A DNA stretch of 64,000 nt from contig LUVW01000035.1 in assembly GCA_001661515.1 (NCBI GenBank), positions 1 to 64,000 of the forward strand. The letters are read 5' to 3'. The translations under genes were made by a program, and so were the position numbers. Positions 33,100 to 44,089 of this stretch are shown here, piece after piece. The notes below the pieces were generated by a model. The model had not been told where the DNA came from, made no database searches, and saw nothing but the letters and a program-made list of their open reading frames with translations. This stretch comes from Capniomyces stellatus. Its lineage: Eukaryota; Kickxellomycota; Harpellomycetes; Harpellales; Legeriomycetaceae. Each line of letters opens with the position of its first letter. Within the stretch, counting starts at the first letter, position 1.

Positions 33100-36000
33100 A
33101 TGGTAGAGATAGAGAAGAAAGAGAGAGTTGAAGAGACGCCTAATGGGACAGAGGTGGGAACAGAGGTTAACTCTGAGATAGCAGAGATATTGAGGAATGA
33201 GATGTTAGAGTTGGAAAAGAAGAACGCAGGTATTGCGAGAGAAGGAGGGGAGAAGGAGGGGTTAGAGGAGGAGAAGGAGGAGGTAAAGAAGGGATTTTTT
33301 GCAAAGATGAAGCAAAAGAAGAAGGATAAGAAGTCAGAGGAAAAGGACAAGCTGCCACCAGTGTCGTATGGGAATCTGTTTAGGTTTGCAACGGGGCAGG
33401 AGAAGATGTTAATTTCGATTGGAGCGTTGTCGGCGGTGATAGTTGGAGCAGCGACACCGATGATGACAGTGTTGTTTACAGACGTGATGGGGGGATTTAT
33501 AACGTATAATTACGAGATAATATATGGGGACAAGGATGAGGCAAATGCAAAGCTGTTGAAGGAGGTGAATCCGGTGTTGCTGTACTTTGTGTACTTGGCG
33601 GCAGGATTGTACGTAGTGTCGTATATACAGTACATATGCTGGAATGTGACAGCGGCAAAGCAGTCACGGAGAATGAGGGAGAGGTACTACAAGTCGATAA
33701 TGAGCCAGGAGGTGGGATGGTTTGACACGGTGAGTACAGGAGACTTGACGAGTCGGATGTCGTCGGACATAACAGTGGTTCAGGATGGGATAAGCGAGAA
33801 GATGGGATTCATGATTCAGTATGTGACGACGTTTTTGGGAGGATTTGTGCTGGCGTTTGTGAGGGGGTGGAAAATGGCATTAGTGGTTTTGTCAGTGATG
33901 CCATTATTGATTATATCGGCATCAGTAATGGGGGTTAACGTGGGCAAGTGGACAGAGAATGTGCAGAATGCGTATGCAGAGGCAGGGGCAGTGGCAGATG
34001 AGGTTCTGTCGAGCATGCGTACGGTGATGGCATTTAATGGACAAAAGAAAGAGATTGAGAGATACGACAGCAAGTTGGTGAAGGGACACGATGCAGGGAT
34101 CCGGAAAGCGATAATATTTGGGTTGGGAATTGGGTCGATATTCTTTTTCATCTACTCGTTGTATGCAATTGGGTTCTGGTACGGAGCAAGACTGGTGCGA
34201 ACAGGGGAGTCAGACGCAGCAAAGGTACTGAATGTGTTTTTTGCGCTGATGATTGGAGGATTTAGTTTAGGAGGAGCAGCGCCAAGCATTTCGGCGATCA
34301 CATCAGCACGTGGAGCAGCAGCAAATGTGTTTTCAGTGATAGACAGAAAGTCACAAATCGACGCAACAGATATGGATAGTGGAGTGAAGGCAGAGGAGCT
34401 GAGGGGAGATATTGAGTTTAGAGAAGTTGAATTCAGCTACCCAACCCGAAAAGAGATGAAAACACTGAACAAGTTCAACCTGACAGTGAAGGCAGGGCAG
34501 AAGATTGCATTAGTGGGAGAGTCAGGGTGCGGCAAGTCGACAACAGTATCACTGATCCAGCGGCTGTACGATGTAGCAGGGGGACAAGTGCTGATTGACG
34601 GGGTAGATATCCGGGAGTACAATGTGCGCAGTCTGAGGCAGAACCTGGGGCTGGTTAGCCAGGAACCGGTTTTGTTTGGGGCGACAATTGGGCAAAACAT
34701 AAAGTGGGGAGCACGTGACATTGAACGCAACGAGCCTACACAGGCAGATATTGAGCAGGCGTGCAAAGACGCAAACATTCACGACTTTATCATGTCGTTG
34801 CCAGAGAGGTACGAGACAATGGTGGGAGAGCGAGGAGCGCTTCTATCAGGAGGACAGAAACAAAGAATTGCGATTGCCAGAGCGCTGATCAGAAACCCAA
34901 GCATTCTACTACTAGACGAAGCAACGTCAGCGCTTGACACAGAGTCTGAACGGCTGGTGCAAGACGCACTGGACAAATCAGCAATCAACCGCACAACAAT
35001 CACTATTGCTCACAGACTATCGACGATCAAGGACGCAGACCAGATTTATGTGTGTGGGGCAGGCAAAGTGATTGAAAACGGAACGCATAGCGAGCTGGTT
35101 GCACTGAACAAAGTGTACGCATCGCTTGTACGTACACAGGACCTCAAGAAGGGTACAATTGCCAAGGCTGAGAAACTAGACTCCGAACTGGACCTCAAGG
35201 AGTTGGGCAGTAAAGTTGACCGCCGCGCAACAACAACGCAGATCCACAGTGGCGCGGAAAAGACCGAGTCCGAAACCGACGCCAAGGACGAGAAAACCGA
35301 TACTGGGTACAGCGACTTGTTTTTCCTGCTGAAAAAGTACAAGTCCGAAATCACCCTGTTTTTCCCAGGGTTTATAGTAGCGTTTATTGATGGGTGTTTG
35401 TTCCCAGCGTTTTCGATTGTGTTCTCCAAGATGTTGACTGCGTTTGGCAACCCCGATTTGGTTGAGCAGGAACGCGAGTCTAACTTGTACGCACTGTTGT
35501 TCTTTGCCTTTGCTGTAGTCAGCTTCACCACTCTTGGCCTGCGCACTTATCTATTTGGCAAGGGTGCTGTCAAGATGACTGTCAAGCTCAAGAAGGATCT
35601 TTTCACCTGTTTCTTGCGCCAGGACAGCTCGTTCTTTGACCAGAAAACTAACGGGTCCGGTGCCCTCACTTCCAGACTCGCTTCTGAGCCAGATGATGTT
35701 AACAAGATTGGCGCTGACGTTTTCCCCCTTGTCACCAACTCGCTTGGCTCTTTGATTACTGGACTTACTATTGCCTTTATCCGTTCCTGGATGCTCACCC
35801 TCGTTATTCTCGCCACTATTCCTATTCTTGCCTTTGGCCAGGCCCAACAGTCTAAGGGTATGGTTGGCGGTATCAAGGGTGCAAAGTCTGCTGAAGAAGT
35901 TGCTGCCCAGGAAGCTGCCGAGTCCATCTCCAACATCCGCACTGTCACCTCATTATCCCGCGAAAACACTTTTATTGACTCCTTTGTTACCAACAACCAA

Positions 36001-37062
36001 TTGCCCCACAAAACTACCCTCAAGGGTTTCTACATCAACGGCCTCTACTACGCCTTTGCCATTTCGTCCATGTACCTTGTCTACGGCCTCGCCTTTTTCG
36101 CTGGTTCTCGCTTTGTTGTCATGGGCAAAATCAACACTGAACAGATGTTCAACGCTATTTACGCTATTGTCTTTGCCGCCTTTTCTCTTGGCCAAACTTC
36201 CCAAGCTATCGGGTCTGTTCCCAAGGCTCTTGTCAGCTCCACCAAGCTTCGCAGGTCCTTTGAGCTCGATCCCGCAATCGACATCTTTGCCCCCTCCGAC
36301 AAATCCGCTCCCTCCAGCCTTACCGGCAAAGTCGACGTCTCTGATGTTGTCTTCAGCTACCCTACCCGCCCCGACACCAGAGTCCTCAAACACGTCTCTG
36401 TCAACGCTCATGCCGGCCAGACTATCGCCCTCGTTGGTTCCTCCGGCTCTGGCAAGTCCACCATCATCAACCTCATTCTCCGTCTCTATGACGTTTCTAG
36501 CGGTTCAGTCAAAGTCGAAGATCTCGATGTTCGCGATTGGCCACTTGATAAGCTTAGAGATCATCCTTCCCTAGTTTCTCAGGAACCAATCCTCTTTGAC
36601 TACTCTGCCTCCGACAATATCAAGTACGGCTGTCCTTCTGCCTCTGAGTTTGATGTCCAGCAAGCCGCTAAAGCCGCAAACATCCATAACCTCCTCATTG
36701 ACTTGCCTGATGGTTACAACACTAGAGTTGGTGGTAAGGGTTCTCAGCTCAGTGGTGGCCAGAAACAAAGAATTGCCATTGCCAGAGCTCTCATCAGAAA
36801 CCCCAAACTCCTCCTTCTTGACGAAGCCACTTCTGCTCTTGATACTGAGTCTGAAAAGGTTGTCCAGTACGCTCTTGACAACGCCAGTGTTGGCCGAACT
36901 ACCATCACCGTTGCTCACAGACTTTCTACCATCCAGAACGCCGACCTCATCTATGTCTTTAAAGACGGTAAACTCATTGAACAGGGTAACCACTCTACAT
37001 TAATCAGTCTTAACGCCACTTACGCCAACCTCGTTACCCAACAATCCCTTACCATCAACTAA
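33100..37062 (+). CDS. Full-length ABCB/MDR-type ABC exporter
   Basis: An intronless frame of 1320 residues with the layout TMD1-NBD1-TMD2-NBD2 of P-glycoprotein-type efflux pumps. The N-terminal 75 residues are highly charged and cytosolic. NBD1 has Walker A GESGCGKST (about 473), signature LSGGQKQRIAIARAL (about 583), Walker B ILLLDEATSALD (about 602) and H-loop IAHRLSTI. NBD2 has GSSGSGKST (about 1112), LSGGQKQRIAIARAL (about 1216), LLLLDEATSALD (about 1236) and VAHRLSTI. Both catalytic Glu and both signature Gly residues are present, so both ATP sites look competent, unlike asymmetric ABCB or ABCC pumps. The likely role is ATP-driven export of hydrophobic compounds or a lipopeptide; a STE6-type pheromone exporter cannot be excluded. 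Base composition flips from purine-rich to pyrimidine-rich along the coding strand. Confidence 0.95.
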   Translation: MVEIEKKERVEETPNGTEVGTEVNSEIAEILRNEMLELEKKNAGIAREGGEKEGLEEEKEEVKKGFFAKMKQKKKDKKSEEKDKLPPVSYGNLFRFATGQEKMLISIGALSAVIVGAATPMMTVLFTDVMGGFITYNYEIIYGDKDEANAKLLKEVNPVLLYFVYLAAGLYVVSYIQYICWNVTAAKQSRRMRERYYKSIMSQEVGWFDTVSTGDLTSRMSSDITVVQDGISEKMGFMIQYVTTFLGGFVLAFVRGWKMALVVLSVMPLLIISASVMGVNVGKWTENVQNAYAEAGAVADEVLSSMRTVMAFNGQKKEIERYDSKLVKGHDAGIRKAIIFGLGIGSIFFFIYSLYAIGFWYGARLVRTGESDAAKVLNVFFALMIGGFSLGGAAPSISAITSARGAAANVFSVIDRKSQIDATDMDSGVKAEELRGDIEFREVEFSYPTRKEMKTLNKFNLTVKAGQKIALVGESGCGKSTTVSLIQRLYDVAGGQVLIDGVDIREYNVRSLRQNLGLVSQEPVLFGATIGQNIKWGARDIERNEPTQADIEQACKDANIHDFIMSLPERYETMVGERGALLSGGQKQRIAIARALIRNPSILLLDEATSALDTESERLVQDALDKSAINRTTITIAHRLSTIKDADQIYVCGAGKVIENGTHSELVALNKVYASLVRTQDLKKGTIAKAEKLDSELDLKELGSKVDRRATTTQIHSGAEKTESETDAKDEKTDTGYSDLFFLLKKYKSEITLFFPGFIVAFIDGCLFPAFSIVFSKMLTAFGNPDLVEQERESNLYALLFFAFAVVSFTTLGLRTYLFGKGAVKMTVKLKKDLFTCFLRQDSSFFDQKTNGSGALTSRLASEPDDVNKIGADVFPLVTNSLGSLITGLTIAFIRSWMLTLVILATIPILAFGQAQQSKGMVGGIKGAKSAEEVAAQEAAESISNIRTVTSLSRENTFIDSFVTNNQLPHKTTLKGFYINGLYYAFAISSMYLVYGLAFFAGSRFVVMGKINTEQMFNAIYAIVFAAFSLGQTSQAIGSVPKALVSSTKLRRSFELDPAIDIFAPSDKSAPSSLTGKVDVSDVVFSYPTRPDTRVLKHVSVNAHAGQTIALVGSSGSGKSTIINLILRLYDVSSGSVKVEDLDVRDWPLDKLRDHPSLVSQEPILFDYSASDNIKYGCPSASEFDVQQAAKAANIHNLLIDLPDGYNTRVGGKGSQLSGGQKQRIAIARALIRNPKLLLLDEATSALDTESEKVVQYALDNASVGRTTITVAHRLSTIQNADLIYVFKDGKLIEQGNHSTLISLNATYANLVTQQSLTIN

Positions 37063-37999
37063 ATTTAATTTTATCCTTTTTTCTATTTAATTTATTTCTT
37101 GATTTACACTCCCTTTTTTTCTTTCTTTCTTTTCTTTTAAAACTTCGTCACCCCCCCCTCTTATTTTGTTGATTTTAATCCCTCTTTGTTTTTTGTTTTT
37201 TGTTTTTGTTTTTTTTGTTCTTTTTTTCACTCTTTTCTTTGTTTATTACCCATTTAAACTAATATTATTATTAATTATTACAATCATCTCTAATTTTCCC
37301 ATTTTCCTATTATCTCTTTACATTTTAAAATCATACAATCACTTTTTGTAAAGTAAATGAATTAAAAAAAGTGTGGAGAAAGCAAAAGATGCGTTTTTGG
37401 GTTTACAGGATGGAAAGGAAAGAGAAAAAAAGAAAATCCCTGGGAGGTGGGAGAAAGAAAGAAAAAAAATTAGCTATATCCCATAATTCAACTTCTCTCA
37501 TGTAAATTACATCCCCTTCAACTTTATTTATTATCTTTTATTATTTATTTTCGCCAAACATTTCAAAACAATTAATAATCAATTCTCTATTTCTTTCTTC
37601 TTTTATTAATAATTACTATACTATTTGCTTTGACTTTTTGTTGTTCTTAGTTGTTGTTTTTAGTTGTTCTTGTTTCTTTGCTTTTGTGGCTTTATAACTT
37701 TATAATCCTTGATATTATTTATTATTAAACTCTTTTTTATTTTTATTTTCTGGAAATCTTCAATCTCAAAGTTTGCCTTTACAATCAACTATATATTTTC
37801 TTATTTTTTCAAATTCAATCTTTATAAAAAGAAAAAAAGTCTCTAGACTCTTATAACTACTTTTATTCTTTTCCCGTCAAACAAACTTGAATTTCTAGTT
37901 TTTTTTATTTATTTATTTTTTAAAAAAATTTTATTTATTTGTATTGTAAAAAAAAAACTCGAATATAAATCAAATTCAAATATAGATTAAACAGGTATA
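37063..37999. other. Intergenic region, ABC transporter to VAC8
   Basis: About 0.94 kb, very rich in T on the plus strand, with a run of C near 37149. It contains the 3' end of the ABC gene and the VAC8 promoter. No TATA box stands out and no gene is supported. Confidence 0.55.
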
Positions 38000-39733
38000 A
38001 TGTCGGGCTGGTGTGCAGCGATTTGCAGCATGCTCTGCTGCTACAAAAAAACCGAAGAACAAAGAAACGAAAACGAACCGTTGATGGCCGATATGGAACG
38101 TCAAGCCGTCAACCAACTAATCCAGTTTTTCGAAAACCGAACCGAAGTAAACTTTTACGAAGGCGAACCATTGCGCGCATTGTCCACCTTGGCATACAGC
38201 GGACACGTTGAACTCCAAAGATCCGCTGCTATCGCATTTAGCGAAGTGTCGGAACTAGACGTACGTGCTGTTTCAAGAGAAGCTCTCGAACCCATCCTAT
38301 TCCTCCTCCAATCCCCCGACGTTGAAGTTCAAAGAGGCGCCTCTGCAGCTCTCGGGAACCTCGCCGTAAACTCAAAAAATAAAATCCTTATAGTTAAAAT
38401 CGGCGGCTTGGAACCGCTCATCAGACAAATGCTCTCTCCAAACAAAGAAGCCCAGTGCAACGCTGTTGGCTGCATAACCAACCTCGCAACCGCCGAAGAA
38501 AATAAAGCTAAAATCGCTAAAAGCGGCGCCCTAATTCCTCTCGGCAGACTCGCAAAGTCCCGCGACATTCGCGTACAAAGAAACGCTACCGGCGCTCTCC
38601 TCAACATGACCCACTCTGCTGAAAACCGACAACAACTCGTCAGCGCCGGTGCCGTCCACGTACTCATCGAATTGCTCGACGCAAGCGACGTTGACGTCCA
38701 GTACTACTGCACAACCGCCGTCAGCAACATCGCCGTTGACAGCGCAAGCAGACTCCAACTACAACAAAGCGAACCCACTCTTGTCCCTAAACTCATTCGA
38801 CTCATGGATGAACCCACGCTAAAGGTACGGTGCCAAGCTGCTTTAGCCCTCCGCAACTTGGCTTCTGACGATGAGTACCAGCGCAAAATCGTTCGGTGCG
38901 GCGGATTGGTTGCGTTGCTGCGGATGCTCGTGTCTGAACACCAGCCAATGGTTCTGGCCGCAGTTGCTTGCCTAAGAAACTTGTCTATCCACCCCGAGAA
39001 CGAACAGGCACTTCTTGCTGGCGATTTCCTTCAGCCCCTGGTCGACTTGCTGGGCGTTGACGAAAATAACAGCGAAATCGCTTGCCACTCAATCTCAACC
39101 CTCCGCAACCTATCCGCATCAAGCGATGAAACTAAATCTGCCCTCGTCCAGGTCGGCATCCTCCCCAAAATATACTTGAACCTCGAAAGCCCCGTTGTCA
39201 GTTTGGCCACAAAGTCTGAAATGACCGCTGCCCTCGCCGTTCTCGCTCTCAGCGACCAGCTCAAAACCGTCATCCTAGATTCTGACTTTCTCAACGTCCT
39301 CATCCCTCTAACTCAATCTGACTCAATCGACGTCATTGGTAACTCTGCTGCTGCTATCGGAAACCTCAGCGCTCACGTATCCGACTACTCCAAATTTGTC
39401 TCCGTCTGGTCCCAACCCAACGGCGGTCTCTCCAGCTACCTCGAACTCTTCCTCAGCCAGTTCAACGTCCCAACTTTCTTGCAAATCGGCGTTTGGACCC
39501 TCCTCCAACTCGTTGAAAGCGGAAACCCCGACCTTCTCGCCCTAATCTCCTCCAACCCCCGCATCTCCCACCTCGTTCGCAAAATCTCCGTCGACTTGGG
39601 CAGGTCCTCTGCTGCCTCCGACATCGATCCCAACTCTGATATTGACCCTGAAACTGGCGATCCAAACTTACAGGTCGCCGCTCTTGCTCTCCAAGTCTTG
39701 AACGTTCTTGATCACATTGACCAACTCCAATAA
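38000..39733 (+). CDS. VAC8: Vacuolar armadillo-repeat protein Vac8
   Basis: 577 residues, almost the same as yeast Vac8 (578). Armadillo repeats run from about residue 50 to 480, with typical units such as [38 protein letters not shown] and [19 protein letters not shown]. Vac8 anchors the nucleus-vacuole junction (with Nvj1), vacuole inheritance (with Vac17) and selective autophagy (with Atg13) on the vacuole membrane. The N-terminus [14 protein letters not shown] keeps four Cys residues suited to palmitoylation, but residue 2 is Ser rather than the Gly needed for N-myristoylation. No intron is needed. The start is the only nearby ATG and fits the repeat layout. Confidence 0.95.
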   Translation: MSGWCAAICSMLCCYKKTEEQRNENEPLMADMERQAVNQLIQFFENRTEVNFYEGEPLRALSTLAYSGHVELQRSAAIAFSEVSELDVRAVSREALEPILFLLQSPDVEVQRGASAALGNLAVNSKNKILIVKIGGLEPLIRQMLSPNKEAQCNAVGCITNLATAEENKAKIAKSGALIPLGRLAKSRDIRVQRNATGALLNMTHSAENRQQLVSAGAVHVLIELLDASDVDVQYYCTTAVSNIAVDSASRLQLQQSEPTLVPKLIRLMDEPTLKVRCQAALALRNLASDDEYQRKIVRCGGLVALLRMLVSEHQPMVLAAVACLRNLSIHPENEQALLAGDFLQPLVDLLGVDENNSEIACHSISTLRNLSASSDETKSALVQVGILPKIYLNLESPVVSLATKSEMTAALAVLALSDQLKTVILDSDFLNVLIPLTQSDSIDVIGNSAAAIGNLSAHVSDYSKFVSVWSQPNGGLSSYLELFLSQFNVPTFLQIGVWTLLQLVESGNPDLLALISSNPRISHLVRKISVDLGRSSAASDIDPNSDIDPETGDPNLQVAALALQVLNVLDHIDQLQ

Positions 39734-40434
39734 CTTTTTCTTTTCTTTTTCTTCTTCTTCCCACACTCTACCCATTTGCAGTACGCTGAAGCAATGATAC
39801 CAGTATTATATTAATTTTTTTTCTTTCTTTACTCTCTTTCTTTACTCTCTTTTGTTGCTACTATTACTACTCTACGCTCTTTTCCTTCTACTATTTATTC
39901 TCTCTTTTCTCTCTTGATATTTTTTTTTCACTTTATTTTTTACAAGTGCCATTTTATTTCATTCCTTTGTTTCTTTTATTTTTAATATACTTCAATAGAT
40001 TGGACAAGTAATATTTACCAACTAAACTCTTTATTTCCCTCCCCCTCCCCTTCTTTCTTCCTCTTCCTCATTACTCCCCACCTAATACCTATCGATAATC
40101 TAAACTCTCGAAACTCTCAACTTGATCACATCTAGCTGCCCTCTATATTTTTACTACGGTGGGGTTTGCATGTTGGGTATATTATTGATTGATTCAACCA
40201 GTTCCCTCTTTATTTCTACTACCTGTTTCAAATTACAGTATATTGATCAACTAAACAATCTTCCATTTCATCTATTCTACAATACCATCCACTACTCCCT
40301 CCTCCCCTCACTCAAAAAAAAAATCATACTGTGTTTCTCAGTATTACACTTAACTTTTCAAAATGGCAGAGTACATGATAAACCTTGGTAATAACCTATT
40401 TCATTTCATGAATCTTCTTGTATCAAGACGAACA

Positions 40435-40485
40435 CCCCCCCCCCCCCCCCCCCCNNNNNNNNNNNNNNNNCCCCCCCCCCCCCCC
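40435..40485. other. Assembly gap inside a poly(C) tract
   Basis: A run of 20 C, 16 undetermined bases and 15 C. True length unknown. Confidence 0.97.
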
Positions 40486-40962
40486 GTCAGCTTTTAATTT
40501 TGTTGTATGTCCTTTTTCTTTTTTCAATGTTTTCGCTCTGCACACTTCTTTCTAACCAATACCAAATCGATTAAACGCCTACCCGTGTTAAATATAAATC
40601 ACACCGACTCGATAAATCACAAACTTCTTTGTCACTACATTTCTTTGTTTTTGCCACGCTTATCTAATTTGGCTTAATTACTGTAATTTCGATTAAACCT
40701 CTGCAATCCCATATTCCCATATTTCCAACTTTTCCAACTAGTTTTTCACTTTACCATTGTTTTGTAGAATATGCCAAATCTTTTCTTTGGCCTGCTCACA
40801 AAAAAAAAAACATCATTTTTAACACTCCGACACTCGCATATCCTTCATTATGTCATTTTTTTTCTCTCACTTTCATCATGGCTAAACAAATTCACATCAC
40901 CCTTGTTAGCAACAACTGGCATTACTAGCCCAAAGTACATATTCTCTCTCTTTACTCTCAGC

Positions 40963-40986
40963 ATCAACATCAACATCAACATCAAC
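40963..40986. repeat. (ATCAAC)4 hexamer repeat
   Basis: Four tandem ATCAAC units in non-coding DNA. No function is evident. Confidence 0.8.
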
Positions 40987-43954
40987 ACCTCTGCTGACCC
41001 TTCATCAGACTATTGTCTCTATTGCCTGCTGTGTATCTTATAGTTACACGCTTTAATTATTCAGCTATTGAATCATTTGACTTGGGGTTTCCACTTTCCA
41101 AGTATCAAATAACCCTTTTCGGTCTTTAAATTTCATTAGTTGGACACATAAAAAACTTATCAACGCTTTTAACCTGCACTTTATATTTAGCCAAGTTAAA
41201 GTCCGAATTTAACACCTTATTCAGCTAATAGTAAACTCTTGACCTTTCTCCTTGCTTTTTTTCTTTATTGAAGTTTATTAATATTGACGTTAATAAATTT
41301 GAAAAGTTTGTTCCACTTTGCCTTTCATTGACTTTTTTTTTATTTAGAAAAATAAAACCTTTCTAATCCTATCAACTTACTATAGAAATCATAAAAACTA
41401 GGGGGGGGAAAGGAGAAACTATCCTAATCTGCCTTATTGTTTCATTACATAAACTTCCAGATTAAATTGTTTTTTCTTAAATTCAATTACTAATACCCTG
41501 CCAATACCATTCGACTCTTTTCCTCATTCACGTCATTACTTTTTATTAAAATATAATTAGTACAAGGACAAACAAAGCCCATCTCTAATTTCCCATCAAA
41601 ATGCATCACTCTAAATTAGGGTTTTCATCATATTGAAGCTGGTCTAGTAATGTCTCTCTTCCTTTATACAAACAGGTTTCTCACAAACACCCTCCGTATT
41701 TGAATTTCAATACCCGCATATCCATTGCTTCTTATCCCACATTATACCTATTGGCACCAACACCCAAAGTTTGATGGCTCATCCACGCTCGCTCATATCA
41801 CTTATAGACAAGTCTACTCTAATTGCCACTTAAACCCACCATTTAGTCGATCTATACAAACACCAATTCAACTTTGTAGCATACTATTCTTTGTATCACC
41901 TGTCTCCATAAACATTGTAACATTTTAACATTGTGACATTTAACATCGTAATATTGCAATATTGTATTACTGTCTGAGAGGTTTATTTTCGTTTTTACAG
42001 TTTTGTTTTGGAGCTGTAAAGCGTTGCAGCAAATAAGCTCCAGGCAATTTATATAATCGATACAACAGCCCAAACCTGACTGATAATAAACCTAAACTAG
42101 TAATATCTGTGTAAAGAATCTGATGAATAATTTATTTAGATTTTCAACTTGCCATTAACCCTAATGAATCAAAAGTTTTTTTTTTTTTCAACCTTGAAAT
42201 AACAAAAGCAAGTCTAATGTATTTTTTTTCTTTCAGCTTCTTTGCTAATTCATACTAACATTGTGTTTTGCGTGTCCTCAGTACCGACAATTTTGCCAGT
42301 AATCGAATCAAACCCTTCGCAATTACAAATGGAAATAAAATATGAGTTAACCAAATTCAAATGAAACAAGATTTCTCCTTTCAAGCGCAAATGAACCTAA
42401 GCACAACTACCGAGTTCTGATACAAAATTAAACCGAACAGACCACAAATCAGAAATCAAGGTCTAAAAACTTGCACTTAGAAACTAGTCCATTACTAATG
42501 CAAATTAAATTACAAATAATGTTCTTTGCAATTCACCGTCACATTACAACATCAGAAGCTTATTTGAATTCACCCCCCCCCTTTTATTAGTAATCGTTTC
42601 AAGCTGTTTCAAGATGAGATAATGAACAGCTCAGTCATAATAGTGGCCCACTTTTGCTAAAGTCTCAAAATATTCCACACCGAAACTATGAAATAAAAAA
42701 CAATGTGGATGGTACAAAAACCTCCCTCTATCTGAAACTTTGTAACTCGAAATTGTCCTTGAAACTACCCATTTGCCGCCAAATATATTCTGGCTCAATT
42801 AACTCTAATTTAACTACTGGCGCCTAATTAATATCTTACCTTCAACAATAGGCGCCAACTCTAAACTACTGCTATATCGTCGTTATTTTCTGCTTGCCTC
42901 AATCTAAATGTGTTTATGAAACGCCCAATCAGTCGGATTAATCAGGCTTCAGCACTTTTTGCCTTTTCAAAAGCCAATTTTGTTTGAAGCAAGCATCAAA
43001 AAAAAAAAAAACCAAAAGTCATAGCATGTTTTGTCAAAACTTTTAGAGTTACAGCACTAACATTATTCATTCGATTTAATTAACCATGTTAATCTCCTGT
43101 ATTACAAATATCAATCCGTTACAAAAACCACCTTTGTTCATGATTTGGTTCATTTATTTCTACTGCTACCGTTTGGTTCAGTTTGTTTTTGAGCCTGACA
43201 AATCCCCTGGAATGTAAATTGCTATTTTTCTTTTATAAACATTGGCCCATTATCCTTTTGTATGCCATCACCAAGTTAATGATTCTATTTACTACAAATA
43301 CACCAATGACCAATAAGCCATATTCATCTTTTACTTGAAATGATATGCTGGTTAGCTTCGCTGAAATATATCAGCATCTTTTTGCCTATGTAACCTGGAT
43401 TCAAAATATCCAAACTAATTGACCAAAGTCTTTGTTTAATTGCAAGTCTGCTTTCAATGCCTATTTGGTTCTTGAACTATTTTATCGGCTATATCAAGTT
43501 CCAACTATTAATAATTACAAGTGGTTTATATTTGCTTTGAATTCAAAGCTATGTAACGCATTTCTAAATTCAACCTAATTTTTATCTAGAGCCAAACAAA
43601 TTACCCTCATACTGCAGTTTTGGTTTTGATTGAGATTATATACGCTATACTACTGTTTTTTTTTGTTTAACTTTGTTTTGCCAACAATATCCCCGTTATA
43701 TATTTCCAAAAACAGCAAACATAATTCTTAAGCCTAACATTTATACTATCAACCCTTGTTTTTTCTGTAATTATATCTTAACACCAGTGTTTACAAACCT
43801 TGTTAACTGTTGTTACTGTTGCTAAAAAGGAAAAATTAAAAAGTAAAACAAAAATGTTGACAATTGGTATCAATATACATAGCTACAGACCTAACAAAAA
43901 AAAAGTTAGATAGCCAAACCTAGATGGCAGATTTAATTTTTAGATTGCAATTAG

Positions 43955-43962
43955 TATATAAA
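43955..43962 (+). promoter_or_regulatory. TATA box of the NamZ-family gene
   Basis: TATATAAA, 128 bp before the ATG at 44090. The leader between them is rich in C, T and A, typical of a strong fungal promoter. Confidence 0.6.
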
Positions 43963-44089
43963 CACCTCCCACTACCAAGACTAAAAAAGAAAAAGTTAGT
44001 TATAAAATAATCTTCATTTATTTTTTCTCTTAATACCTAGTTATAACATCTTTATTATAGTTCGCTTTTACTAACTAAACAACCTTAAA

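Larger units (their letters stand above)
39734..44089. other. Long intergenic region, VAC8 to NamZ-family gene
   Basis: About 4.4 kb of AT-rich, pyrimidine-biased DNA. It holds the poly(C) gap at 40435-40485, an (ATCAAC) repeat at 40963-40986, shorter homopolymers (8 G near 41401, 9 C at 42573-42581) and, at its end, the NamZ-family promoter. No gene is supported. Confidence 0.55.

Noticed and set aside
35771..36574. 267-codon alternative frame within the ABC gene
   Set aside because: Ser/Pro/Leu-rich shadow caused by the pyrimidine-rich half of the ABC gene; it overlaps NBD2 entirely.
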